From assembly GCA_022925895.1 (NCBI GenBank), contig JAKSYS010000124.1, forward strand, positions 1 through 64,000: a stretch of DNA of 64,000 nucleotides. The letters run 5' to 3'. Positions 50,995 through 61,352 of the stretch are shown piece by piece. The notes beneath the pieces were generated by a model. The model was not told the origin of the DNA. It searched no databases and saw only the letters and a list, made by a program, of their open reading frames with translations. Every line of letters begins with the position of its first letter. Position 1 is the first letter of the stretch. Position numbers and translations under genes: made by a program. The stretch comes from Fragilaria crotonensis (Eukaryota > Bacillariophyta > Fragilariophyceae > Fragilariales > Fragilariaceae).

Positions 50995-52004
50995 TGATAG
51001 AGTTCGGGTTAACGGAACCTGTCAACGCGCAGGTTGGCATAAGGTTCGGGTTAAGATCCAGGACGTAACCATTACGGGGTACGCCCCCAGTAGGTAACTG
51101 TCTAGTACGACACTGTATTTGCATAGTGTATCTACCGGTATATACGGTACTACTGCAATGCAATGCTGTCTACTGCTACAGATAACAATTTATGTACTAT
51201 CTGTTGTTCTATCGCTACATTAATGTGCAAGAGACTGACTAGTAGGGATATTGCTTGTTGCATAGTGGGCTCTGTCTAATGGTTTATCGTTATGTACAGT
51301 AACGGTAAACACAGACGTACACGTACCATTGACGGGCAGAGGAAGTGATGTGCAAGGAGTACTGTTGTACTGATTGCCGTGTTGTGTTGTGTTGTGTTGT
51401 GTTGTGTTGTGTTGTGTTGTGTTGTGTTGTGTTGTGTTGTGTTGTGTTGTGTTGTGTTGTGTTGTGTTGTGTTGTGTTGTGTTGTGTTGTCGTTGTCGTT
51501 GTCGTTGTAGTGAGTACTGTCGTACTGTCTACTAATATTTGTACAGCACTGTGTATGTGATGTCATGACAACGGTGGGTAAAAAGTAAAAATGCATCATG
51601 GTCAATCATCATCATCGCGTGCAAAAAATATGCAGAAGAACAAAAAGGGTAAGTGGCACTTAAATCTGTAAAACTGACAATTGTGAGAGGAATGGAAAAC
51701 AGAGGAGGGAGAAGTGAGGAGTGCGGCTTCCAAGGAACACTGAGGAACACTCCTCACATCTCTGAGGGTCAGCAGCGTACTGCTGCGTGGTTTTCCATAA
51801 ATGAGGCATTGCATTGAGCGTCGTTTGAAAATCAATGTATGCATATAAACTCGAGGAATAAGATGAACATGATTTGAATCGACGTGAGTTTTGATTCCAG
51901 TCGTGCAGTGTCGCACTGGTTACTGGAGCACGGATGTAAATGTTTTACTGTGCACACAGGTGACAATTTAGGGACAGGGATAATGTAGGGCGATACGCGT
52001 TACA
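50995..52004 (-). repeat. LTR of fossil C (5' LTR in its own orientation)
   Basis: Inverted relative to the other LTRs, beginning TGTAACGCGTATCG at 52004 and ending near 50995. Longer than the other LTRs (~1.01 kb) because of the pentanucleotide expansion inside it. Confidence 0.85.
51381..51490 (+). repeat. (GTTGT)22 microsatellite
   Basis: 110 bp of perfect pentanucleotide repeat, read as AACAC repeats on the LTR strand. The other LTRs have only two or three units at the same place, so it expanded after insertion. Confidence 0.95.
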
Positions 52005-52590
52005 GCGATACTGGATGTTTAACAGGATGACAGGGTACTGGTATGTAGTACAAGTACTGTGCTACGTACAATGTACAATACCTCCATTTCAACCATCGGG
52101 GGCACAGAATGCGAAACTCAATTTCAATTGGTCGAAGATCGCTCATGTACTGTACCTGCAAATTTCAGTATATCACGTTCCGTACTCCAAATACAGTGTA
52201 GGAGTACAGTACATCTCATCATGATCTTATATGTGTTTTTATGTTTTATGTATGGAGTCCCCGTCTGTGTCCCCATTTCGAGCCGTCCATGCATTTCAAA
52301 GCGAACTTCATAGTGAAGGGATATATCTTATGATGTGAATGGAAAAAATATAGCACATGAATACTTTTATATTAATATATTTTAACGGCTAAATCACAGA
52401 TCGATCGATGTTGCGACAGCATAGGAATCTTGGTTTCCCTTTTTTTGAAAAAAAATGTGCTGTTCAAGTTCGAGGATGTTACTAGCATTTTTGTGTGTCC
52501 TTCACACAAAACACACACAAATTTCAAACCAGCCCCATTACCATTCTTGTCCCTCCTACTCTTCTCCTTTGTTCCCCACTTTGCATTTTG
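52005..52590. other. Intergenic
   Basis: No gene. AT-rich stretch at 52320-52450, then the start of the tandem units. Confidence 0.5.
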
Positions 52591-53096
52591 TTTCTGTAAC
52601 GCTCACAGTTCACAGAGGAGTCAGGTAAGTTGGGCAATGATGTTGTTGCGGTGTTTGTGATGGATGGTTGTTACTGTTTTTTGACGCTTGTTATTTCATT
52701 TCATTTTGGCGCGGCTTGTTGTACTGTATGGGACTGCCGCTTGTTTCTGCAACGCTCACAGTTCACAGAGGAGTCAGGTAAGTTGTGCAATGATGTTGTT
52801 GCAGTGTTTGTGATGGATGTTTGTTACTGTTTTGTTGATGCTTGTTACTTCATTTCATTTTGGCGCGGCTTGTTGTACTACTGTGCCGCTTTTTGTACTG
52901 TATGGGACTGCCGTTTGTTTCTGCAACGCTCACAGTTCACAGAGGAGTCAGGTAAGTTGTGCAATGATGTTTTTGCGGTGTTTGTGATGGATGTTTGTTA
53001 CTGTTTTGTTGATGCTTGCTGTTACTTCATTTCATTTTGGCGCGGCTTGTTGTACTACTGTGCCGCTTTTGTACTGTATGGGACTACCGTTTGTTT
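52591..53096 (+). repeat. Three tandem 153-179-bp units with splice-like junctions
   Basis: Units begin at 52591, 52744 and 52918. Each opens with a pyrimidine-rich TTTCTGCAACGCTCACAG, a 16-base segment TTCACAGAGGAGTCAG, and GTAAGTT, i.e. a possible acceptor, micro-exon and donor. The rest of the unit is T/G-rich. This is the outer repeat block of the second accessory island. Confidence 0.85.
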
Positions 53097-53725
53097 CTTG
53101 TACTGTCTGGGATCTCGTACTACTGCTGCGTGGGATCTCATACTGCTGCGTGGGATCTTGTACTACCGTGCCGTTTCTCGTACTCGTACTGTATGGGATC
53201 TCGTACTACTGCTGCATGGGATCTCGTACTACCGTGTCATTTCTTGTACTGTATGGGATCTTGTACTACTGCTGCATGGGATCTTGTACTACCGTGCCGT
53301 TTCTCGTACTCGTACTGTATGGGATCTCGTACTACTGCTGCATGGGATCTCGTACTACCGTGTCATTTCTTGTACTGTATGGGATCTTGTACTACTGCTG
53401 CATGGGATCTTGTACTACCGTGCCGTTTCTCGTACTCGTACTGTATGGGATCTCGTACTACTGCTGCATGGGATCTCGTACTACCGTGTCATTTCTTGTA
53501 CTGTATGGGATCTTGTACTACCGTGCCGTTTCTCGTACTCGTACTGTATGGGATCTCGTACTACTGCTGCATGGGATCTCGTACTACCGTGTCATTTCTT
53601 GTACTGGTACTGGGATCTCGTACTACCGTGTCATTTCTTGTACTGTATGGGATCTTGTACTACCGCGTGGGATCTCGTACTACCGTGTCATTTCTTGTAC
53701 TGTGTGGGATCTCGTACCGCGTGGA
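53097..53725 (+). repeat. Tandem array of GGGATCTCGTACTAC units
   Basis: Many copies of a ~30-66-bp module (GGGATCTCGTACTACTGCTG / GGGATCTTGTACTACCGTG) arranged in a ~126-bp higher-order period. Translates without stops in several frames, which is a product of the repeat and not a gene. Confidence 0.92.
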
Positions 53726-53748
53726 ATCTCGTTCAAAACCAAACGGCC

Positions 53749-53874
53749 AACGCTCAATGGCGCACTCCAACGCTCGATGGTGCACTCAACCAGCACTCCT
53801 AACGTATCATTACTGCGCCATGTATGATTGTCTGATACGTTATGGGCTGGCGTTGGAGTGCGCCATTGAGCGTT
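53749..53874. repeat. Perfect 25-bp inverted repeat (hairpin)
   Basis: 53749-53773 and 53850-53874 are exact reverse complements over 25 bp; a nested 9-bp pair (AACGTATCA at 53801-53809 and TGATACGTT at 53833-53841) extends the potential stem. Lies between the outer array and the oxygenase-like gene. Confidence 0.85.
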
Positions 53875-54039
53875 GCACGGTTCGATGGATGATAGTATCC
53901 GACACCCGTTGCATACTCACAAGACCGCGTTGCATACTCACAAGACCGCTGCTGGGAAAGGTCCTCCATCCTCACTCAGTGACTTAAAGAGCTTCTCTCA
54001 TTAATTCAAATAGCTCCCATTTTTACTCATTGACATTGT

Positions 54040-54400
54040 ATGTGGCAGCAGTAGTGCCGCGACCAATGGTACTTGGACCATGTTGCAAGCTTCATCGTGA
54101 AAAGGTCACTGCTAGCCCCAGCACATTGTACCTGGTAGCAGTAGCGCCGAGATCATCGGGAGTGGGAACATGATTCGTAGTTGCGTTGTGAAAAGGTCAC
54201 TGCTAGCCATCATGGTAGCAGTAGCACCGAGATCAACGCGACAACAATCATGAGGCCTGCTACCGGTGTGAAAAAGGCCACTGCTAGCCATGACATTGTA
54301 CTTGGTGGCAGCAGTAGCACCGAGATCAATGCAAGTTTCAGCATGATGCCTCGTACTGTTGCAAAAAGGCCACTGCTAGCCATGACATTGTTATAAGTAC
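54040..54400 (+). repeat. Degenerate ~90-bp tandem repeats at N-terminus of copy-2 oxygenase-like gene
   Basis: Four to five copies of a unit containing GGTCACTGCTAGCC and GGTAGCAGTAGCACCGAGATC. Read in frame they give TASH..GSSSTEINA..MMR, which resembles the repeated N-terminal motif of copy 1 (DSGHSNSSSNLD...MMRST). Confidence 0.7.
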
Positions 54401-55486
54401 TAACAGGAGCACTGATGACATCGAATCAAAACGTGGCTTCGAATGCAAACGTGGCTTCCAACACCTGTACAAGTCAACAACTACAAACTCGAGCCGCAGA
54501 GTGAATGAGGCCTACAAGGCTACAGTTAGGAATGGTGCTCCAAAAAGCAAAAATGCCATGAGACGTGACAAAGCAAAAACGAGAAAGATTGCGTGCCTGA
54601 CGGAAGTTGTGTCATCAAGTGTTCATGCATTGGGAAGGGCATTTCTGAGCACTCGACCAGTGTTTTACAGTGGAACCAAAAATAGAACGCTTCCAAACCC
54701 AATTCCGAATGGGATTATGTTATCTGCAGTTGAGGATTTGCGTGTGATTGATACAATTTCTGGTGCTCGAATGTTGTCATCGACCGGAGATACCGTTTTT
54801 ATTTTGATTCCACGTCATGACGCAATCAAGGACAATACTTATGTGAAGAGGACATTGATGGCACTGTATGCTCTAGACAAAGGAAAAGGGTTTCCGAAGT
54901 GAGAGAAATCAAGAATCACAGTTGCGGAAGACAATGGGAAGTACGCAACTGTCGGCTTGAAACCAAGGAGAGGGTCGACAGGCGTATCCGAGTTTTGGCC
55001 TGAGAAGTTGGGTGAGACTGATAGAGAGGTGATTAGAAAAGTAATGAGTAGATGTCAGGAAGTTGCCAAAGGGTATCTACCATCAACTGAAGTCCGAGGA
55101 CTTCTTTTGCTCAATTGCTTGGGGGTGGCAGCAAATAAGTGGAGTGACATTGAATCCCTCTGGGGTAGCCTTGCATGGGAAGAATTACTATTTGAATTCT
55201 CATGTGGATGAAGACTTTTTCTATTCCTTGACAACTGTTGCTTCGAACAGGGAGTGCAAGACAATGATTGTTACATGATGGAAGCCGCCATTTGCAACTA
55301 CTTTACGTTTGCCGAACAAGGAATTGCTGTGGCGCTGAGGCCTGGTGACATGCTGATCTTCAATCCGCTTTATCATCACTGCTTGTCGTCACGACGGCAA
55401 GGTATGAAAACGATGATGTCTTCTGCTTGTCTTTGTATTTGAAAACTGCAGTTGTTGGACAGAATGACAATCGTTTACCTATGTAA
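54181..55486 (+). CDS. Putative 2-oxoglutarate/Fe(II) oxygenase-like protein (copy 2), frame-broken
   Basis: Homologue of 35568-36898, sharing the N-terminal repeats, KRGFQHLYKS, NEAYKATVRNGAPKSKNAMRR, LRVIDTISGARMLSSTGD, VAEDNGKYATVGLKPRRG, SHVDEDFFYSL (HxD at 55201-55209), FTFAEQGIAVALRPGD, MLIFNPLYHHCLSSR (distal His near 55377, Arg near 55391) and YLKTAVVGQND, with TAA at 55484-55486. About four one-base shifts separate these blocks (near 54365, 54915, 55200 and 55420). The start is uncertain because of the repeats. Flanked on both sides by GGGATCTCGTAC arrays. Function inferred only from the HxD...H pattern; DNA- or protein-directed hydroxylation are both possible. Confidence 0.5.
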
Positions 55487-55565
55487 TTTGTTTAATTGTG
55501 TTCTTGGTAGCTTGCGTTTGCTATCATCGTCGTCGCAGTTGTTGTCACTTTGGTTGCAGTCGTCC

Positions 55566-55808
55566 TGGGATCTCGTACCGCGTACCGCGTGGGATCTCGT
55601 ACTACCGTGCCGTTTCTCGTACTGTATGTGCCTATGGGATCTCGTACTATCGCGTGGGATCTCATACCGCGTTGGATCTCATACAACACCGTTTCTCGTA
55701 CTGCGTGGGATCGTATGGCGTGGGATCTCGTACTAGCAACCGCGTGGGATCTCGTACTGTGTGGGATCTCGTACTGTGTGGGATCTCGTACAGCGTGGGA
55801 TCTCGTAC
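55566..55808 (+). repeat. Inner array of GGGATCTCGTAC units
   Basis: About nine irregular copies of GTGGGATCTCGTAC-type modules, same orientation as 53097-53725, between the oxygenase-like gene and the end of the MULE/JmjC-like gene. Confidence 0.88.
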
Positions 55809-55834
55809 AATTGTAAATATGTGACCATGAGGAA

Positions 55835-57294
55835 CTACAACATGAGTTTGTAATTGATGTTTAATGCATTAAGTACTTCTACTAACTTTTTATTCATTTT
55901 CTTTTCTTTCGGGACGACACTAGCGTGAGTACTTCCAACTCTCTTCTTTCTTACCTTTCTAGTACTCTTTGTCATCTGTTGCGAAGCACCTTCACGAAAG
56001 TTTGCAACTGCCTCTAAGCGGGGAGAAACCTCGTCAAAGAAAGGAATCCTCTGCATCCCAACTATCTTCCTTGTTGCTGACAGCAGCTTAGACAACCCGT
56101 CATTGCTGAAGAAGCGTTGCTCGATCGAAAAAATTTGAGTGACATGTGCAACAGCATTCCTGCCCACCTGCGCACTTCGGGCACAGGTTTCCTTCATCAC
56201 AAGAACCCTTATGGGCAGTTGATGCACCAAAAGCTCCAGTGTGATTGAAAGCACTGTTCTGTGCATCAACATTGATGTTCATGACATGGAACCGACGATG
56301 CATTTCCAAGCCATAACACTGGCTGCACACGTTGAAATCCTTTTGTAGCAGCTGCTCACATCCCCAACAGTGCATATATGTGTTTGATAACTCATGATAG
56401 CAAAGACTGCAAGAGTATCCTGTGTTATCATATGGATCAACAGGAAACACAGACAGATTCTCAGATGTATTCGGCAATTTTTGTGGGAAAACCTCAGCAA
56501 CCACGCACATTTCATGCCTGATGACGAATTCCAATGATGGCAATAGACCTCGTAGTAAATTCCGATGGAATTCTGGATCCTCAGGCTTCCCAGCTGATAA
56601 ATGAGATTCACTTTGAGCACTTTGTTTGAGCAAACACAGTTTGGGGATGCCAAGAGACTGTTTTGGTGGTGCAAAGTTTCTGTTGCGAAACGCAGATTCC
56701 AGTGTCGACGTCATTTCTCTGTTGATGCCCTCTGCTGTGTGCCCCATGAAGCACCAGTCCCAGGCTATGGAGAAGTTCACCATGTTCTTGAACTCCAACA
56801 TCCCCCTTTTGCTTCTGACTTTCTTTTTCCTTAAAATTTCCTTCCTCAGATATGAATGGCAATCATCTTTTGCCAGTGCCTCCAACCCAAGCTTTCGAAA
56901 TGCGTGGAACCTACCCTTCCCGATGTGTAAATGTTCACCAGGTCCCAATACCAGAACAACTGGGCAATAGCTATGATAGACAAAAGTGTTAGTTGACACG
57001 CTGAAATGAGGAATGAGAAGTCATAAATACTTACTTTAGTGATTTCATTCGCATGATTTCATCGTTGTTGCCTGGCCACTTGCATAACTTCATTCCTTCC
57101 TGAGATGATAACCTCACGAACCCAAGAAAACTGAGGAGTGACTTTGTCAAACTTTGTAGAGGCAGAATTGGCATCACATTCCTCCACGCCAGGTGAGGAA
57201 TATCTCCTCTTGAGGAGGAAGGCGTCCGTAGAAATTTGTGACACCAAGTAACAGAGGCGTGCATTGTATTGATGTGCAAGCAGTTTGGACCCAT
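55835..57294 (-). CDS. Cupin/JmjC-like segment with ZZ-type zinc finger, 3' part of MULE copy 2 unit
   Basis: Coding continues from the transposase through an intron at about 57026-57000 (GTAAGT donor, TTTCAG acceptor) into the frame 56999-56100. It contains GPGEHLHIGKGRFHAFRK, similar to the last strands of JmjC/cupin domains with their distal His; then a basic helix region; then CSLCYHEL...MHCWGCEQ...NVCSQCYGLEMHRRFH, a ZZ-type zinc finger; then CPKCAGGQECCCTCH. A Lys-rich tail runs in a shifted frame to 55835. I do not see the paired HxD/E of an active JmjC enzyme, so the catalytic claim is weak. Could be one gene with the transposase or a separate downstream gene. Confidence 0.45.
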
Positions 57295-59392
57295 ATTCAG
57301 TTAGTACGTCACCAACAATTTGTGGACGCATACTTTTGTAGTCAAGCGCAGAAGCTGCATCAACCTCCCTCCGGCTCATCTGGCGTGATAAAATGGTAGA
57401 GAGAGCAACACAGGATCGATCTATACCATGGAACGGACGAGGACCCAAAGGATGTCTCTTGATTGTGCTTGACTCACTTTCCACATTCGAGGTGGTCCTC
57501 ATGTTGAAGCAGCGGACATGCAATTTATTGGAAAATGAAATGCTCATCTTCCTTGGCGCAATGGACGTCATCACAAAATTAGTCAAGGCCTCTGCCATCA
57601 CATTCCCCATGGCAGAAGGGTCAACAACCTCAGCACTTCCAAGATGTACAAAAGCTTCAATGAGATGTCAAACTCATCAGATGTTTCGGGATAGTCGGAC
57701 AAAGAGTACATCCATTGTTGAACAGCTTCAAATTGTGCCTTACCCAAGGCACTGAGTCTGCCATCACTCAGGTGCGAATGTTTGAGGCCTCGATTTATCA
57801 AATGCCACACAGCATATGCTTACTGTTCCGCCACGGACTACCACGGTCGCCAATAAGATCCACAAGGGGGAATACATCTGAAGATCGCCATCAGTCAAAA
57901 TAATTTGATTCCGCTCAACAGAGGTACTTCCATGGAGTTGCACAAATGCATCACGGAAGCACCAATCAAAAATCCAGCGGCATTGTGATGGTAGAAATGC
58001 CTGGAACACACGGACAATTCGGTTCTCAGAAGTCTTCGCTGTCATGACAAGCAAGGGCCGTTTCTCAGCATTGGTTCCCATGGTAACATCGGCACACAGT
58101 GTTTCCGGAAACATACCAAAGATTCGCTGCTGCTGTTTTGATGCCCAAGCTGCACCAAGGAGCAGCTTTGTATTCCCACTAAGACCAAGCGCTTTTCTCA
58201 CCGATTCAGCATAGGAAAGAGTTGAAGCATCAGTCTCACGTGAGCAATAATGATTGTGCTCAGAACTGGATCCCCTGTTCCTCCCAGTCCTGATTATAGT
58301 GAGAAGCCGGGTGGCTGTATTGTCGTGTACAAGAAGAATGTAATCAAGGCTTTCCTCATTGCGCAAGTAGTGCACAAGTCTTTCAGCTGGTGATTGACCT
58401 AAGTCCACTGCAGTACCGCCACCAGGACCGACCTGATTTCCTCGTGTGCCAGCACACCTCCTCAGCTGGTCAGAGGAAAGAGAGATGCCAGTTCGCTCCA
58501 CAATCAGAGCCTGCACAATTGCAGGCTCTGAATTCAGTGAAATGCATTGCCTAGATAACTCAAGTTCCAATTGCGGCACAGTGTGATACGACAATCGGAC
58601 ATCAGCAGGTTCCTTTTTTTGGTGACCTTCATGGGATTTACACCCTGTCCCATCCGCACAAAAGTACCAGCGTCCAGCAACGTTGTTGTTAAGGCCATCA
58701 TTTGGTTCCCAATATAGTGAGAATGCAAATGGACATATTGACTCCTTGTTTGCTGCTGAGGGGCGAATGCGTTTTGACGAACGACCGGAAGACTTGTACT
58801 GGTTGATGTTGTTGTCGTTGTTGTTGTCGTTATTATCATTGTCATTGTCGTTGTCATCAATCTTGTTCCTCAAAAGATCCTTCTTGTCGTCATGAGCTCG
58901 AGAGTGCTGACAAAAGAATCGCAGTTTATTCGATGCCTTCTCCCAACCTTTGGATGCCACTTTGAAACCTGCCTGGGCACATGCCACTGCAATAAATGGG
59001 ATCACATGCTCTTTTCGGGATGAGGGACTGTTGGAATTAAAGCGACGAGGCAGATATTGACGAAGGTGCTTGCAATTGTCATCCCGGTTGCTACGCATTC
59101 CGGTCCCAATGAAGTCAGCAAGATTAACAGTCCTGATGGACTCATCACCGTCGCCAACTTGAACTTCACTGTCACCAACCTGAACTTCACTGTCACCAAC
59201 CTGAACTTCACTGTCACCAACCTGAACTTCATCCTCACCAACAACCTGAACTTTGTCCTCACCAACAACCTGAACTTTGTCCTCACAAACCTGCCCTTCA
59301 ACAAGCTGAACTTCTATAGGAAGAAATTCAGTGACCCATTGTTTATTCACCTCAACAAGAGCAGTAATGCGACTGAGGACAAATGGATCCAT
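57059..59392 (-). CDS. MULE-superfamily transposase (copy 2), frame-broken
   Basis: ATG at 59392; an uninterrupted frame to 57764 (542 codons). Near the start are acidic VQVGDSE repeats (59150-59290). A FAR1/WRKY-GCM1-like zinc region follows: CPFAFSLYW...RWYFCADGTGCKSHEGHQKK. The catalytic core has CADVTMGTNAEKRPLL, CRWIFDWCFRDAF and NQIILTDGDLQM. After a shift, VWHLINRGLKHS (compare CGWHLVDQGW of copy 1) and the C-terminal helical region run to 57059 with at least two more shifts. An Asp-rich (GAC/AAC) triplet tract is at 58800-58860. Distant from copy 1 but same family and domain order. Confidence 0.8.
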
Positions 59393-60029
59393 TAGTAGTG
59401 AAGTAGCTCGTGTGCCCCTCCTTCACAATGGTTGCCCCGCAGTCGATCAATTGTTGTTGTGTGCTGTGTTGATCGTGATGTGTTGTTGTGTGTGCGTTGT
59501 GTTGCTTAGTTTGTTTGTTCTCAGTTTTGTGATGAGAGAACCCGCGCCAAAAAACAAATGACAACAAGAGCAGAGGATGATAGATCCAAGTCACAAAACT
59601 TTTTTGAATATCACATCATGCAAGATTCCATTGAGGCAGTTGTAACACATGTATTAAATAACGTCTCACAACCGTAAGTCAAATAGTCAAAAAAATGAAA
59701 CGGTAAAAAAACGGCAATTGTATGACATAGACCATATAGTACTTTAATAGTATTTAATTGTACAGTGTAAAATTAATTAGCTGGCTGGATGCGCTCGAAA
59801 TGGGGACACAGACGGGCTCTCCCTACTGTACGTGTATAAAGTGTAGTAGTAGATTGTAGAGGCAGTTTTTCGTGTGATGGACAGGCGACGTACGTGGTCT
59901 CCAAGCCCACTCATGAGGAGTCCAAGGGTGACGTGCGTAGTTAACATCCCTCTGTGGACTCCAGAGTCCGGAGTGTTGGCAATACTTCATCCTCTTAAAG
60001 CCGCAAGACCACAACGTCCAGCTGCGAAG
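59393..60029. other. Intergenic between MULE copy 2 and FNR
   Basis: No gene. AT-rich at 59600-59780. Holds both the upstream end of the MULE unit and the promoter/leader of the FNR gene; the exact element end was not found. Confidence 0.5.
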
Positions 60030-61199
60030 ATGAAGACTGCTTTCTGTGTTGCCACCTTGTTCGCCTCGGCTTCGGCCTTCTCGCCGGCCGCTAAGCCAGC
60101 TTTCAGGTAAGATTAAACAGGCGTCAGCTGTGGTGAGGTGGTATGGGTTCATTCCTTGTGGTGGGCCGCGTTTCTACCGACCTTTAAGATCTTTCAAGTG
60201 CTTCCGAATTTTTACCTTTCAGGTTGGTGCGTTAACCTCGCTCTTTCTTTCCTACTCTAAAGCACCGCCGCACGTGCCCAAGATTTTCTTGAGGCTGAGC
60301 CTTACTACGATCAGACCGATGTCCCTCTTAATGTGTGGAAGAACAAGGCTCCGTTCACTGGAAAGGTTGTCTCGACGAAGCGTATTGTCGGACCAAAAGC
60401 CACCGGAGAGACTTGCCATATCATCATCGACCATGAGGGAGATTTCCCGTACTGGGAAGGACAATCGTGGGGTGTCATCCCCCCAGGAGTCCGCGAAAAG
60501 GACGGCAAGCCGCACTCTGTCCGCCTTTACTCCATCGCCTCGTCCCGTTATGGTGACGACATGACTGGAAAGACCGGATCGCTGTGCGTTCGTCGTGCCA
60601 CCTACTGGTGCCCCGAACTCAAGGCTGATGATCCAGCCAAGAAGGGAATCTGCTCTAACTTTTTGTGCGACAGCACCTGGCACTGAAGTCGTCATGACTG
60701 GACCTGCCGGTAAGGTCATGCTCATGCCAGAGGAGGACCCAACGACTGACTACATCATGGTTGCCACTGGTACCGGTATTGCTCCATTCCGTGGTTTCGT
60801 CCGCCGCCTTTTGCTGAGGACACCCCTGCTGCCAGAGCTTACAAGGGTGAGGCTTGGTTGTTCCTCAGGTTGCCAACACGGATGCTCTCCTCTACGATGA
60901 CGAGTTCCAAGCTGCCAAGGCCAAGTTCCTGAAAACTTCCGCCTTGATTATGCCCTCTCCCGTGAACAGGAGAACAAGAAGGGAGGCAAGATGTACATCA
61001 AGACAAGGTTGAGGAGTACGCTGACGAGATCTTTGCCAAGCTTGAAAACGGTGCCCACATGTACTTCTGCGGTCTTAAGGGAATGATGCCTGGAATCCAG
61101 GACATGCTCAAGGGTGTTGCCGAGTCGAAGGGACTTGACTACGAAGAGTGGCTCAAGGGGCTCAAGGCGAAGAAGCAGTGGCATGTTGAGGTGTACTAA
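60030..61199 (+). CDS. petH: Plastid ferredoxin-NADP+ reductase
   Basis: FAD enzyme that passes electrons from ferredoxin to NADP+ on the stromal side of thylakoids. ATG at 60030 starts [20 protein letters not shown], a signal peptide with the diatom ASAF plastid motif. Exon 1 ends at 60106 (CAG|GTAAGA); exon 2 starts at 60263 (CTAAAG|C), keeping frame. FAD-binding [13 protein letters not shown] and YWCPELK, the pyrophosphate-binding GICSNFLCD, the NADP site [16 protein letters not shown] and the C-terminal ...[10 protein letters not shown] are all present, so the full family length is covered. At least five one-base shifts occur (near 60672, 60812, 60868, 60925 and 61000); all read as single-base losses or gains in a fully conserved protein. 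TAA at 61197-61199. Confidence 0.95.
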
Positions 61200-61237
61200 G
61201 CATGTTACTTGTTTGGTTAAACGTGGTTAGGCATATC

Positions 61238-61243
61238 AATAAA
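61238..61243 (+). terminator. Poly(A) signal of FNR gene
   Basis: AATAAA 39 bp after the stop codon, at the expected distance for 3'-end cleavage. Confidence 0.55.
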
Positions 61244-61352
61244 AAGCTAGAAAAGCGACAAAACTGTACGCTGCTTTCCTTTACGTACATTCCGCTAGCT
61301 ACAAAACTTTGATAATTAATTGAGAAGAATGTTTGCATGCGACGATCAAGGC

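Larger units (their letters stand above)
47450..52004 (-). mobile_element. Copia-type (CoDi-like) LTR fossil C, truncated
   Basis: Minus-strand copy of the same family: LTR at 50995-52004 followed (leftwards) by the leader region, 50876 to about 47470, with the RING-like start and the segments shared with fossils A and B. No gag, pol or second LTR is seen on the left, so the copy is truncated at one end. An unrelated ~1.5-kb insertion interrupts it at about 49090-50640. More diverged from A and B than they are from each other, so probably older; broken many times. Confidence 0.8.

Noticed and set aside
52630-53987. Long open frames of up to 390 codons in three frames
   Set aside because: They are open only because the underlying tandem repeat lacks stops in several frames at once; the translations are repetitive and frame-independent.
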